From assembly GCA_038380795.1 (NCBI GenBank), contig CM076266.1, positions 37,647,425-37,711,424 of the forward strand: DNA of 64,000 bases, read 5' to 3'. Under the pieces are notes generated by a model, which ran no database searches, was not told where the DNA came from, and was given only the letters and a program-made list of their open reading frames with translations. The translations under genes were made by a program, and so were the position numbers. This document shows positions 12,995 to 26,200 of this stretch, piece after piece. Numbering within the stretch: position 1 is the first letter of the stretch; every line of letters starts with the position of its first letter. Source of the stretch: Pyrocephalus nanus (Eukaryota; Chordata; Aves; Passeriformes; Tyrannidae).

Positions 12995-15900
12995 GTAGTT
13001 ATTTTTCAGGTATAACTGAGCTTGGCTTGCACAATGTGTGTATATATGTTATGCCAAAATGGTGTGCTTATGGATGCACACTGTTTTGTTTCATGTTATA
13101 TGACACTATTATAACACCTGTTTTGGAAAAACAGTTGAATTAAAATTTAAGTAAATTTTTAATCACTTTTGCATAGGGCAGAAACAGCCCTTCAGCTGTG
13201 CAGCTCAAATAGTTAGGGGATGAAGTTTTAACTTGTATGTTTTAGCTAAATCTCATGCAAAACAAGTTAGTTTTCTATTTTATTGTACTTTACACAAGTG
13301 AGTGGAGAATTTTTTTTTTTCAATCAAAAGTGAAATCTACCTATTTTTCACAGTACTTCAGAAGTTTTTCAACCATAGTATATATATCTTTAAAAATTTT
13401 GCTTACCAGCCCTGTATAACCTAAAACTTGAAAGCAATTAAGAAATAAAACCATTTTTTAAAGGATTTATCTAAGTAACAGAGCCTCAGTTTTTCAATTA
13501 TTGACTGATGGCAGTACTGAAACCTCCAGAGTACTCCAGCATGGAAGAATGGAAGGGCTTCTTGTGTCTCAGGCTGTGTTATGGTAAAGAGCAGCCTGAG
13601 AAGCTGCTCATTATTTTCCTACTCACCCAAGTGCTTAGAAGATTTTATGGAGGTAGCTCAGATTACTTTTTCTCTGGGAAGAGAGTTATGCAGTTGCAGT
13701 GCCTTTTTTTCAGTATGTTTGCCAAGCTGTCTTCAGTCCTAAATGAACACTGTGCAAGAAGTATAATTCCTCATTTAAAGCCCTTTTACCTCTTCTAGGT
13801 AAATCAACATGCTGCTATTCTGAATTGTTTTGCTTTTTTTTACATCATACTGGTTTTTTTAATTGGGTGTACTGTGATTGAAAATTCTAGTTTTGGTTGA
13901 AAGTTGTATTTTGGAAATGCATTTCTAGGAAAATACTCTGTATGGGATTAATGGTTTTTATACATGGAACAGCAGTTTTCTTTCATCTTTGCTCTCTAGA
14001 GGATGAGATACAAACTCATGAGCCTGGAATATTAACCCAAAATTTAGTTCAAGATAGACTGAGTTGATTCAAACTCTCATGGGTCATAAAAAATGCAAAA
14101 TATTTCTTTCTAATTCTTTGTGTTAAAAATGGGAAAGCTAAAACCAAAAACCAACACCCGTTTTAAAACACCAAATCCATATTTAACTTTGTATAACATT
14201 TGCTGTGGAGAAAGAATGTTGGTGGTTGTGTGGGGGAATCATATTTCAAGGTATGAAAGTAAAAAGTGGTGTTCGCTTGGTGAAATGACAAAATTTTCTC
14301 CACTGCATGAGACTATGATGATTTAGAATAGCCAGTGCTGACATTATTTCCTACTTGTTCTTCCTGGAGACAGTGTGACCCTTTAAAGCATATTTTGAAA
14401 TTAATCATGACCATTTTTAGCACTCAGTTCTGCTGATCTCATTTAATGTACAAAGTTAGTTTTTTTCCAATATGTAGGCTTGGTATGCTGTCGTGCATGT
14501 TGCTATGTTTCCCTCTTTCCATCATAAACTAGGGCATATTCTCTTTTTGCTTCTCTGGTTATTTTACTTTATGTGAGGGAGGGGAAAGTCTGGGGTTTTT
14601 TAAATTAGAGAAAAGCTGTTTTAAGACCACTGACTTGACCATGGGTCTTGACTGTCCAGTTTGAAATCAGAATACTTTTAAAGTAGTTTGAAAGTGATAC
14701 TTCATCTAGATTTCATTGTTTTACTACCCTTTAAACTGAGTTCTTTGTGACTGAGACAGTTTTAGTTACTACGTATTTTGTCCAAACTTTCTTAGTCTAT
14801 CAATTCTGAAAAATAATGCTGGAGAACTGAGTTGTGTTGTTTGTATAAAACCCAATCTGAATTGACTCTTACTTAAACCAGCTGCTATTTAATTGCTCTT
14901 CTAATTGTATTTTAATTTTTTCCAAAGTGCTGATATCTTTCATTGAACCACCTGCTCTATGCAACTCAAGCTCTTGAGGGAGCAGCAATATCCATTACAC
15001 TACGAGACATGCCTTTCTATTTCCCTCTACATATGCCAGAGCTGAGTTCTGCTTTGTTGTCCCAGGCTATGAACTCAGATTTTGTAGCTTAATACATGTC
15101 ATAAACATGTTGCATACTGTTGGATATCAAACACCAGATACTGCTGCACTTTTTTTAAACCCGTGCTTTTATGGCTTCCAAGTGGAACTGAACTTAGCTG
15201 AGTTCCTGCTGTGAGTTACAGACCTTAAAACGATCTTCCTCTGCAAGTTTGTACATTCAGTATGTTCTGTGTGGGCCATACGGTCTCGTGGAGCCTGGGA
15301 AAATAGGGACTTCTGATTCTCAGAGACTTTCAAAATTGTATGGTAAGATGTACGCTAAATATATGTTGTGGTAGAAAGATTAAGTGGCTGTGCTTTACGC
15401 TCTGCCCATTGCCCTGCTATATGGTGGCTATTATAAGCTAAAACAAAACGTATATCTGGGTTGCCTGGCTTGATAGCTGGGAGAATAAAGTATCAGTAAA
15501 ACAGATAGTAGAGAAGGAAGGGTACAGGAATCTCTGTTTACAACTTGAAACATATTCTTGTTTCCATTTCCCTTTTACCCTGGTTGCTTTCTCAGGCATA
15601 TTATTGTGGCAATACTGTATGTGCTCTGGAGTTCTGAGATAGCCTTTGGATTGTGAATGTCTGAATCTATAAGGCTCCATCTCTTTCTCTTCAGGAAATT
15701 TACTGCCATTTCAGTTTTCAGTAACTACACACAGATGCTTCCATAGTGTGTGATCCTCATGTAGACAGATAACATTCCTTTTAAAACCAGTGGACGAAAT
15801 ATAAATTATAGGTCATAATGGTTTGTTACCACTACATCAAACACTTGGATCAGACACTGACTGAATTGCCACAAATCCCTTTCTCAGACAAAGTTTAGTG

Positions 15901-18900
15901 TAGCCTTAATGCAGTCCCCAGTATTGATGACTGTTCCCTGCTTACTTTTGGTTTGGTTCTTTAGAAGTCAGAATTGGAATCAATAAAAGACACACTACAG
16001 CCAAAGCAGATGCAGTTAATCTGTTTCCGTCCCATAAATATAGGAGAGGTTTGTCTGCAAGGAGTTCAGTGGTGCTACTACAGGAATGGGATACTGGCTG
16101 TGATCTATCAGGAGTAGTTGCAAATGAGCACTTGGGCCAACATCCTCCAGTTAGTCTCTAGAGGTATTTCCTTTGTAGATGGGTCAAGACGTCTTTTTAT
16201 GTTGTATTGCATTGAAATACAGTGGTTAGCTGCAGTGATTAATATTGCTCATACTGCTACTTAGATGCAGTATATACAGCTTTAAGTTAATGAACATGGC
16301 TCTGAATTTTGCTTGGTGTTTATTGGAACCTGCATAGTGTTGTTTGTGCCTCTAAGTGTGTTACTGGTCTTTGGAGGTGATGGCTCTCAAGGTTGCTGTA
16401 TTACCTGCTGCTGCAGCATATACTGTCAAAGGTTTTAGACTTGTACAGTCTAATGGAGAGAGACTTCTCAGTATTCTCATATTTGCAAGTTTGTTTAATA
16501 TGCATACTGCTGGTTACCTGCTAATGATGAAAGCAGCTGTTGTTTGGGCTTTTTTTTAAAAAGGCAAAAACGTTATTAGCACAAGTGAGAAGACAACAGA
16601 GGCATACAAATAATTCCTTTATCTGAAAAAGAAATATTACAAAAATGTTAAAAATAAAAAAGATGTTATGCCAAAACTTAGTGAATGAAAAATTCCTTAC
16701 AATTAAGTTTTAATGGAGGTATTTCAACTTTGAGATTGTAACTACTAGAAATAGAAAGAAAGCATAATTTATTGGAGTAAATTCCTTTCACCCTGAGAAA
16801 GAAAGATGGGAAGTGCTATAGTAATTTATGTTATTGGGAGCATGTACCATAAAAAGAACAATTAATTGTGGATTTAATACAGTTTCTATGAAATACATTT
16901 TTCTTTGATGTAGTAATTGCTTTGCCTACAAAATTTTCATCCTGTTGAGGAAAAAAGGAAAGTAAAATGCACCTACAACTGAAACTAAGCAGTCTTAATT
17001 ATATACTGTTTCTACTGCAAATCACATAATGGCTATATTAGAGAAATGTTGAAAATAAAGACTGTTGTAGTAATAAAACTTTTTAAAATCTACCAAAATA
17101 CTTTAAATTACTTTTAATTACTTTTTAATTACTTTTAATTAATCCCAGGTTCTTTTAAATAGTGTTTTTCTATTCACAATTGAGGTCATAGAAGAAAGGT
17201 TATATAATAAAATATGTTTTAGGCATCGATCTTGCAAGCAGTTGGAGCTCACTGGTGTGAGTGTTTTTGGTGTTGCCTGTGGGCAATCTATTGAATAAGG
17301 CTGTTGAATGTCTATAAAGTTTATTCTCCTGCACAACTAGGAGCATAAATGAAGCCTGTGATCAAAACTGGATGACATTCTTGGGTCAATAGCCCAGGAT
17401 TATCTTTGCACATCTCTCAACCAGTCCTAACATTTTTGCTCCTCCCTCCAGATCTTATTTTTAACTGGCAAGATTTTACCTCACTCTTAGCATTATAAAT
17501 CCTCTAGGCTTCAGGCTTCCCACTTCCCTTTCATTTCAACAGTCATTGACTTCTCAGGAACAGATTTTCATACCCTGCTTCCTTTTTCAGTAATTTCTGT
17601 GAGAATACGCATTTGTGAAAGAAATGAATTGCATGTAAAGTTCTAATCACTGCAAATTGTCCCTGTGCCTTGTTCGGCTCACTAATTCTGGTTCTACTGC
17701 TATTACCTGTTTTTTCCAGGAGTAAGGTTAACAGCCAACACCAAAGGATTTAATGATCATTTGAAAGTTATTTTGAAACAGTATCAAATCTTTAGGTAGT
17801 GATATGTTTAGTATTCACTGTGTTAGTAAAGCAGTAACTAGAAGAATAATTTGGATTTGAAAGTAATACCCTTTGACTACATCTGTGTGGTTTCTTCGCA
17901 GGGCATCCAAGCCACATGATGCTGCTCCATTATTTCCTTGGCCCTAAATTATTTTTCTTTTTAAGGTACTATTTTCAGTGCTGAATCAAAATTTAAAGTG
18001 GTTCTTACTCCTTTCTATAAAGGAGTTTCACTCTTGCCATTGACCACTTCTATTCATATTTGTTCTTTATAACTAGGATTATGTTGTGTGTTTATTCTCT
18101 GACAGTTGATTCTGTGTATGCAGTTAGTTGTAGCAGTTAAACATGCTTTCAGTAAGTATAATGATTTATGCTAAAGTTACCTAGCAGCATCCACAGCTTT
18201 TGCAAACACACCGCACTTTTCCTGTGGTTCTGCTCTGACAGATTTTCATGGGGTAAGCTATCAGCAGTAGTTAAACAAGAAGCTAATGAAAGGCTTAGCC
18301 TCTCAGAGGTCATACCCAAAAACTGAATGTGCCATCAGAATGCTTTGTAAAACGTTTTCTCAGCAGCACTGCAAATCCTGTTGCTTCCTTTTTCCTAAAA
18401 GCATGTGCATTAAGTTGCTTGAATAATGTGTGGAAGACCAGGATTCACTTTTCTCCTCTTTGATTCTTTAAGAGTGTTTTATTTTTAATCATAAGACTGT
18501 TGATTGGCTTGGGGTAGGACATAGTTTCTCTTCTTGACATTTCTTCTCCTTGCCTCTTGATGTCTATGTACTGTCATTGTAAGGCTGTTGGGGCACAGTT
18601 TGGAATCAAAGTCATGAGGCTGGAGAGAAGTACATTTGTTTTGCCTTGCTCACTTTCATAAGAAATGCTTTTGCAGAAGGCATGTGCAAAATGAAACAAT
18701 TCTAACACAGTGAGCAACTTCCTCTAAAACAAGTATTCAGTGCATCATTCACCTGATAAGCAGTAAATCAGACTTCAAGTCTTTGTAATTAATTCAGGCC
18801 TGAGATTTCAACCTTGAAGCTGTATCATTGGTGGTACATGATAGATTGAGACATGCTGCAAATAAATATGTAAAATATATAAATATAAAACCCCTTGAAA

Positions 18901-20160
18901 TTGATTTTTAATCTCAAAATAGTTAATTTGACCTTTTGAATGGGAAAAAAGCAAAATATAAAAAAATGAAGTAACTAAAAGAAAAACAAACTTTTTTTAG
19001 TGTAATATACTCTGATTTTAATCTCACATCATGATTCAGAAACAGAAGGGTAGAGACAAGGAAGATTTTTTTCATTTCAGGAATTCTACTAGAGATCAGT
19101 TTTTCTGCGCAGGAATATCTGAGCCAGTGAATTTGATAAACTGTTGTTGGGCCACCTGTTCAGACTTGCTACATTTTATAGTGCCTAATAACACAGATCT
19201 TGCTCTTTGTTTTAAGATTTAACTTTTCCTTCCTGTAACATGATACTGTCTTATATGAATTGAATATCACAGCTTTGTAAAAGTGCAGTGATTCCCTCAG
19301 ATTGTTGGTTCTCATGACAATGAAGGTGCATGCCAATCCTTCCAGTAGCTGTTGGATTGAATGCATGTGACAGGATACAGAAAGAAAGGGATCAAAGTAA
19401 CATGTCCATTACCAGATAATATTTTACTGTCTAAACTTATTTTTGAGTTTCCAGTGACCGAGTAGATCATGTGTTTTTATTCATGTAGCCATATCTTTAT
19501 GCTCTGCTACTTGACTTGTTCTGAAGATGGAACAAGACAAACTTCAGATGGTAATTCAAACAAGATGTGCAGAAATGAATGATAGTTAGGGAAAGGGGAA
19601 TGTCTTTTGGTTGGGAAGGATTTATGCAGATGGCTTTGTTTTCTCTTACTCCTTTTATCAGTTTCAAGCTAAGTGAAGCTGAAGATTTATTTAATGTACA
19701 GCTCTTTTTTGTGTGTCAGCAGTAAAGATCAAAAAGTAGATTGGCATTTTAGGGAAAAGCCTTAATGCCATGCCTTGAAATAAAAATTACATGGTGAATT
19801 AAAACATGTAGGACACTGAAAGAATGTGCTTTAGTCGTAGGGTTGATGTTCTGTTTTTAACTGAGAGGGAATTAGCTTTCTTCTGGTAAAGCTCATATGG
19901 AAGACTCAGGAACAGAACAATTTCCATTTCATGAATCTCAAGGGAAAGAAGCGTTGCGTTGCATCATTCCTTTACAAGTGTGTGTGTACACATCTCTGCA
20001 TATGTGCAGTTTAGTTAACCAACACTAGAGCTGTCAGTATAAATCCTCAAGATTTTCAGGATTCTTGTCTCTACTGGTATTTCGTCATCTTTTGTCCATG
20101 TGGCATACCAAAATTGATGAAAAAATCATCTTGTCTTTCTGGCACTATTTGTCTTGGCCA
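12995..20160. other. unique intronic sequence, no gene seen
   Basis: AT-rich sequence follows exon 2. Apart from the tandem repeat at 17100-17142, I see no repeat family, exon or RNA gene that I can support. A 96-codon frame at 13508-13798 and others here are short, compositionally ordinary and match nothing I know. Confidence 0.6.
17100..17142 (+). repeat. short tandem repeat, unit about 10 bp (ACTTTTAATT)
   Basis: Roughly four imperfect copies of ACTTTTAATT follow one another, with one unit longer by a T. It is a small AT-rich tandem repeat, with no sign of function. Confidence 0.75.
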
Positions 20161-20167
20161 GTTCTGT

Positions 20168-20275
20168 TTCGATTCCCAGCTTTCTGGAGACCAGCATAGG
20201 TCTCTTGCACAAGTCACTTCACTTTGGGAAGGGTAAAGAAAAATTCCTCATATTCTCTTGCTGTAAAAAGAAGGG
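20168..20275 (+). repeat. probable ancient MIR-type SINE fragment
   Basis: In order along the + strand I see a degenerate tRNA B-box-like TTTCGATTCCC, then GCACAAGTCACTTCACTTT, then TTCCTCATATTCTC and CTGTAAAAAG. The same words occur in the same order and at similar spacing in the MIR/CORE-SINE consensus (GTTCGAATCC, GGCAAGTCACTTAAC, TTTCCTCATCTGTAAAATG). The copy is old, with insertions. The boundaries are approximate, and chance resemblance cannot be excluded without an alignment score. Confidence 0.5.
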
Positions 20276-20299
20276 CATTTAGTTTCTGTGATTGAATTT

Positions 20300-23200
20300 G
20301 ATCATAAGCAGTAGTACTGTTCTCAGAAGGACTGTGTGTTTGCTGTACAAAAAATGTTTTCGGGTATTTCGCTGTCAGATCTGCGGGCTAAGAAGGCTCT
20401 CTGTATGTATTTCTGTGTATTATAGCACAATAACATCCTAATTCTTATTAGACTCTGGTAATAACATATGTTCATTATATTTCAGTTACTTAACATATTT
20501 GCAGAGCTATTTGGAGAACACATTGATGTGCCAGTTTCAGATTCCTTGCAGAAAAAAAAGAATTTGTAGAAACTATTATGCTTAGATTTCTGAGTAAAGT
20601 ATTAGGAAAAATCTTACATTTGTGATTAGTTTTCAAGTACATTAGTTTTCTGAGTTAAAATGGCTGACATATATAGGTAGTTACCTCCTAACCTGATAAG
20701 AGTTTTTTTGCTTTAAATCAACAAGAGCAACAAAACATTAACATGCACGGAAGAAAATTACAGGCTGAGTAGATAACCTTTTAGGAAAGGTTCTTGCTGT
20801 CCAGCATTTTGCTAAAAGCTTGTAGTGACAATCTTAGCTATATGTGATGACTTGCAGATTGGCAGACTTGCCATCCCTGGAATCCCAAGGCAGTCCAGAC
20901 AAGGTGCTGGTAATTTTCATTGACTGTGGCCTAACTTTATGAATCTAAAGTTTACTTGTCACTGACCTTATGTACAGACGTAGTTGTGCTTATTTTTTCT
21001 AACTTCACTGATTTTTAAAAAGAAAGAATATTTCATTGTAAAGTTGCCCACTTAGATTTGTTGCAAAAAAAGCATGCGTAGGATTAATCTACAGAAAGAC
21101 TTAAAATGAGATTTTTCAAATAAATTTAGTAGTTAAAAATGCAAATTATTGTATTACTTTTTTTCTCGCTATCTTATCTTTTAGATATGTTAGCATGTTG
21201 CATATTCTTGGATTCCTTCCAGTAATAAATATTCCACTTTTTTATTAGAATTTAACAAAGTACATCCTAGAATAATTCCTGAAGTGTCTGTGGGCACCTG
21301 ACATTTCCATCCCTTCTCCTTCATTCTCAGTTTTGCATGTAACAATTCCAGGCAAGGGCTCTCACATATAATTTGCAAAGTCTTGCTAGTAGTATTCAGT
21401 GAGGGACAGGAACTATAAACATAAAGGCCACGTAGCAAAATAGAGTTGCAGCACAAAGTTTGTCTTTGTGTGTTGTTGTAGACATTTAGTAGTAGTGCTG
21501 CGTTTTGGAGGTTGCGTACCAAGGCTGTCTAAGTCATGCTTTAGGACAGCCTGTAACGTAGTCTAGAGATTAGGTGCAGATGAGACAATGTTCTTAGGGC
21601 TGGAGAACTTGGCTCATGAGGAAAGAACACTGATGTCATCTTCCGCTACATAAAATCTACTCCAAAGTGTTAGCCTCAGCCTTAATTTTCATTAAATACT
21701 TTTGCGGTTGGGTTGACCTCTCAATTTGATTTTGAGCCAGAGAGAAATTTTGATATCCTGCAAAGATGCATTCCTTATCCCACCACTTCCTCTGCAATAC
21801 TCCAGTGTCCCAAGAAATGGAGACCAGGTGGAGAGCTTGATGGAGTTGGCTCTCCCTTATATTCCTATTGAGGCCAACGGTGCATTTGGTAGGCCAGCAA
21901 GGGAGTTTGCACACCATCAGCAAAATGCTTGCAGAAGATGGTTCTTCTAGGTCTATGACTGAAATAGGATGGGTTATAAGGGTTTCTAAACACCTTTAAT
22001 ACAGAGCTGACAGGATCCTGTGTTGTGTGCTGGAATCCCGACTAGTCTTCATGCTGTGGAAACACAGAACAAAATGAAGGTTAAAACTGACATCAGCCGA
22101 AACCAACTAGTGGATGTGAAACCTAAGCATGAAAGAGAGTAGTGAGGATGTATGTTATGATAAGGAATTAGTGAAGCTTGACTGCCCTGATTGTGCACAG
22201 ATATTATATAGTAATGAAACTTTTAATATGGTCTAAACAGAAGTAAGAAGAAAAGGTGCCTTCGGCTTTTGATTTTCCTGTAGAGCTGCTCTCATAAACT
22301 TGCAAAGTGCTAATAGTGCTGAGAGGAGGAAGCCCTGACACATCATCTGTGAATTTTTTTTATCTACTAAATTTTGCCAAGTGTGGCAAAATGTAATCAG
22401 AAAATAATTTTTCATCAGTGAAGGCAAAACCATGGGGCTTCCTTTTTTTTTTTTTGCTGTTCTTATGAATGAAAAAAACAGAGAATAGACTGCTCTGATC
22501 TCATCCTTGAATTTTTTTGAAACTTCTTGTCCACACCTCAGAAAGTGAAGGCAATTTACAAGGCTGTAGAAGTGAGAATTTGCATGATGAAGTAGAAGCA
22601 AAACTCTGAAGCTGGTGCACATACATGGGCTAATTCTGATATACAGATGTTGAATGTGTTTGTGAATAGCAGTGAACATTTGCTAACCTTTGGCCTCTAA
22701 AAGTCTGAAGTTTAATTCAATGCACTTTAACAATAGTTGTTGTGTGTGTTACACATTACACATTGTATAGCAACCTATGTTGGATTAAGGTGGCCTGAAA
22801 CAGTGAAAAAGCTTGTTTGGCTCAGCAAACAAATGCTATTGAAGGGAGGCTTTATTTAATTAATTTGGCTCAGTTATAGAACAATTAGTCAGGCAATTAG
22901 TACTTTCTGAGTCTTGGTGTCCCTTCCTTGTTATTGTTGAGATTTTGTGTGTGGGTTTTTGATGTTTTTAAGTCAGGCACAAATTTTTCCCCAAGGGGTA
23001 TAGGAGGATCCAGACGGAGATGGAAATAATTACAGCAGTAATTCCATCTATAGATGTAGCTGGTCCACAGTGGTAGACACTGCTGATTTGTCCTTGATTT
23101 ATAGAGGAATTGTTGTAGGTTTGCTTTGCATGACTTTAATGTCTAGTAATTTCTAATTAGAGTAGTTTTTGTAATGTATGAGAAAGATGCTGCAACAGAG

Positions 23201-26200
23201 AGGGAAGTAGTTGTGGTTGTGGTACATGCTCTACAACCTTGGCAGTACCATCTATACTGACATGGAGAGGTACTGCAGTGAGCCTAATCTCATCATCCTA
23301 AATTTGCATAACAGCTCACGTTAAACTCTCTTCTAATAGTGCAACCTTTCTTTTTCTTTGGTATCTGCTGCTGTGGTAGGCTACAGGGAATGACTTTTTT
23401 TAAGGGTGTTAGACTGAGATTATTGATTCTGGGGCTTTTGGTGTGTTTTTTTTTTTTTGTTTTGTTTTCTTCCAGCTTCTCCTCCATATAATTTTTTCCT
23501 GGCCTTTCTTAATATGTCAGGTGTGTTAATCTATATTTCTAGTGAAACTCTCATAATGAGGTCTGCATTGTTTGTAGCAGTGAAAGCTCAAGGATCATTA
23601 AGTTTGTAGCTGCCTTCTCTGCTCCTCCTGCTGCGCTCAGCCTCTTCAGGCCACTGTCTCTTCTGCCTCTCTCTGTTTTGCTGGTTGGGCTGTGCTAGCA
23701 GTTTATTGGCCTTGAGGAGAGCATATAATTTTGGTACCTCCTTACAGGCTGATGAAGGGACTCCAGATGGGGTTGCAAAAAAAACTGAGCTGTTCCAAAG
23801 CTGAAAAGTAACACTTCACATTTGCTGCCACCAGCATTTGGGATTGACCATGTGCCTTGAACCAGTAACTTTTCACAAAAACTCTTGAGCTAGAAGAAGG
23901 TTGAATTTATTATTTTCTTTTGTAATGTGGATAGCAGGACCATTTGTCTTAACAACCAGTTCATCTGTACCTCCTGGAGTGGTGGTGCATTCCTGGACAA
24001 TTTGTGGTACTAAGTTCCACTGCTGCTACACACAATGTGAAGTAATTTCAATAAAACTAGAATATTTGTTGAAAGCAGTTTCCTTACATCGGTAACTTGC
24101 AGTGTGAAACATGCTTAATAAAGGGTTAAAAAAATCAACCCCAAACATCCCTCTGTTCAAGGTGAGTTGATACATTTATGTGTGACTTCCTTTTCTACTG
24201 TTTCTTATTTCATTTGCTCACACGCCATTTCTAAAATGTCAGTATCTACCAAAAGTTGTTGAGCAGTTTAAACCAGGTCAGTCAGGCAATGCTTTTTGCA
24301 AGAGATAGCTGAACAGTTCCTGTCCCCCATATAAAGGATTATCAGGACTGGTGCTGAGGTTGGATATAAGCGCCTGTTCTGAATATTTCCAGTACTAAAA
24401 CCTTGAGGTTATGCTTTTAATGTGATCTTTGGGATCTGACCAACTACAGAAATACTATCTGTTACCTATATTGAGATTGTAGAAATGCCCTGAATTTGCT
24501 ACACAGCAAAGTGCCTGGAAGTGCTATATAGCAGCTCTTCAATAGGAAGAAAACCAAGAGTGTTACTATTTGCAATAATGGAAAAATACCTCTTGCTTAA
24601 TGTAATTCTCATCATCTGCTAAATATACAGTAAAAATTACATTTTGTTGGGGCTTTCAAGAACACACAGGGGTATACTTAGTTTTCCTGTTCCCATTAAT
24701 TTTCCCATGTAAAACAGATTCCCTTAATTTTTTTTTTTATTTTTTTTCCTAGTGGTTTCTCTTGCACAGTTCTTAGTCATTGTGCTCCCAGAGATTGCCC
24801 TATCTTATTGTTGTTCACAGTTTGATGTAGAAAGCTGGAAAATGGGGTTGCAGAAATCTGTAGTGCAGTTTATAAAATTAATATATTCTTTTTTGTGCTT
24901 TATCAATAGGTAAAGAAAACCTAATTTTTCTTTAATGCTCCATGTAGTGCAACCTCATTTATTCTTATTGGCACCCAAGGTCCTGTACACATAATTGATC
25001 ATTTGCATCATGCGTTTTAAGGGCCTGTGAAATGTTACTGGTAGTTTTGATTTTGCCCATCTGGTTCAGTTAGAACAGCATAACTCAGCCCAGCATGGCC
25101 AGAGACTGTAGACAGCACCGCTGCTCTACTGGAAACCAGCTGGCATCTCTTCCAGTTAGTGTGGATTTAGAGTCAGTCCAGGTACGGCCCTTGCCTGGAA
25201 TGGTACACTGACTAGGAATCTGTTCTAGGAAACTACCTGTCATGGTTTCTGATTGACTTCTTTTACAAATCACTTGCGCATGAAAGAAGATTAACTTCAG
25301 TCATCTCAGCAGCGTGTTGCTTGTGAGATATCAGAGTTGACTATCTTCCCATTGAAATGGACCATTAATATTATGGAGCTTATTTCTTCTTTAACAATAT
25401 TTTTGTGCAGGGATTAAATCATTCCCAAAGCTGAATGTAACACAGAGTTCGGTTTTTATTTCAGCCTACAAAATTTAAAAAGATTTTGCTTACATGATAT
25501 GCAGTATAAAATAACAACCTACGTGCCTTCCCAAAGGCACAGTAAGTCTAGGCAATTTTTTATTTTAATTATTGGTTTAATATGATTGAGAAGTGAGGAA
25601 ACATTGCGAGTAGTAAAAGCTTTATGGGAAAAGATGTCACATGTTCAATGAGCTAGGCAATTAAGTGCGTTTTGGCTTTGTATTCATGTGATCCATAAAA
25701 GATGTTCAGTTTCCTCATTATTATTTTTCCTTTCCCATTGCTACCTCAGCAATGTTATACGCAGATAGAAAATACTGCTTCAGTAAAGCTTGGGCTTAAT
25801 TATTTCACATCCTGAGTGTCTAAAAAGCATGCTGGGGATTTGCACACGTGTTGAGATGAAATGGCTTAGATTCTTCGTAAATTATTATGAACATAAACGG
25901 GGAAAGAGAACAACTATGGCACAGAGATACTCCATCCACATTTCTTGAAAATAGTTTCTTGGCAGAAATTATAATAAAGTAGAAGTCCATTACCATGAAC
26001 AATTTTTGATTTGCAAGAGCAGTAATTGTATGCATACTGCTTGTCAGTGCATGTTCTTACATATGGTATAAAACTAAAACATTGCTATCTGAAGAGTTCT
26101 TCATTTTTGCTGATGTCCTCATTTTGTTTGAGGCATCATTTATTGGGGCACAGTGAAACTTTCACGATGAAACCTGAAACTGGATGAAACAAACCTGAAG

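Noticed and set aside
22233..22679. 148-codon open frame on the minus strand
   Set aside because: It is the longest frame in the window but within chance expectation. The product is rich in Phe, Leu and Lys, with a poly-Lys run from a T13 tract, and shows no recognisable domain.
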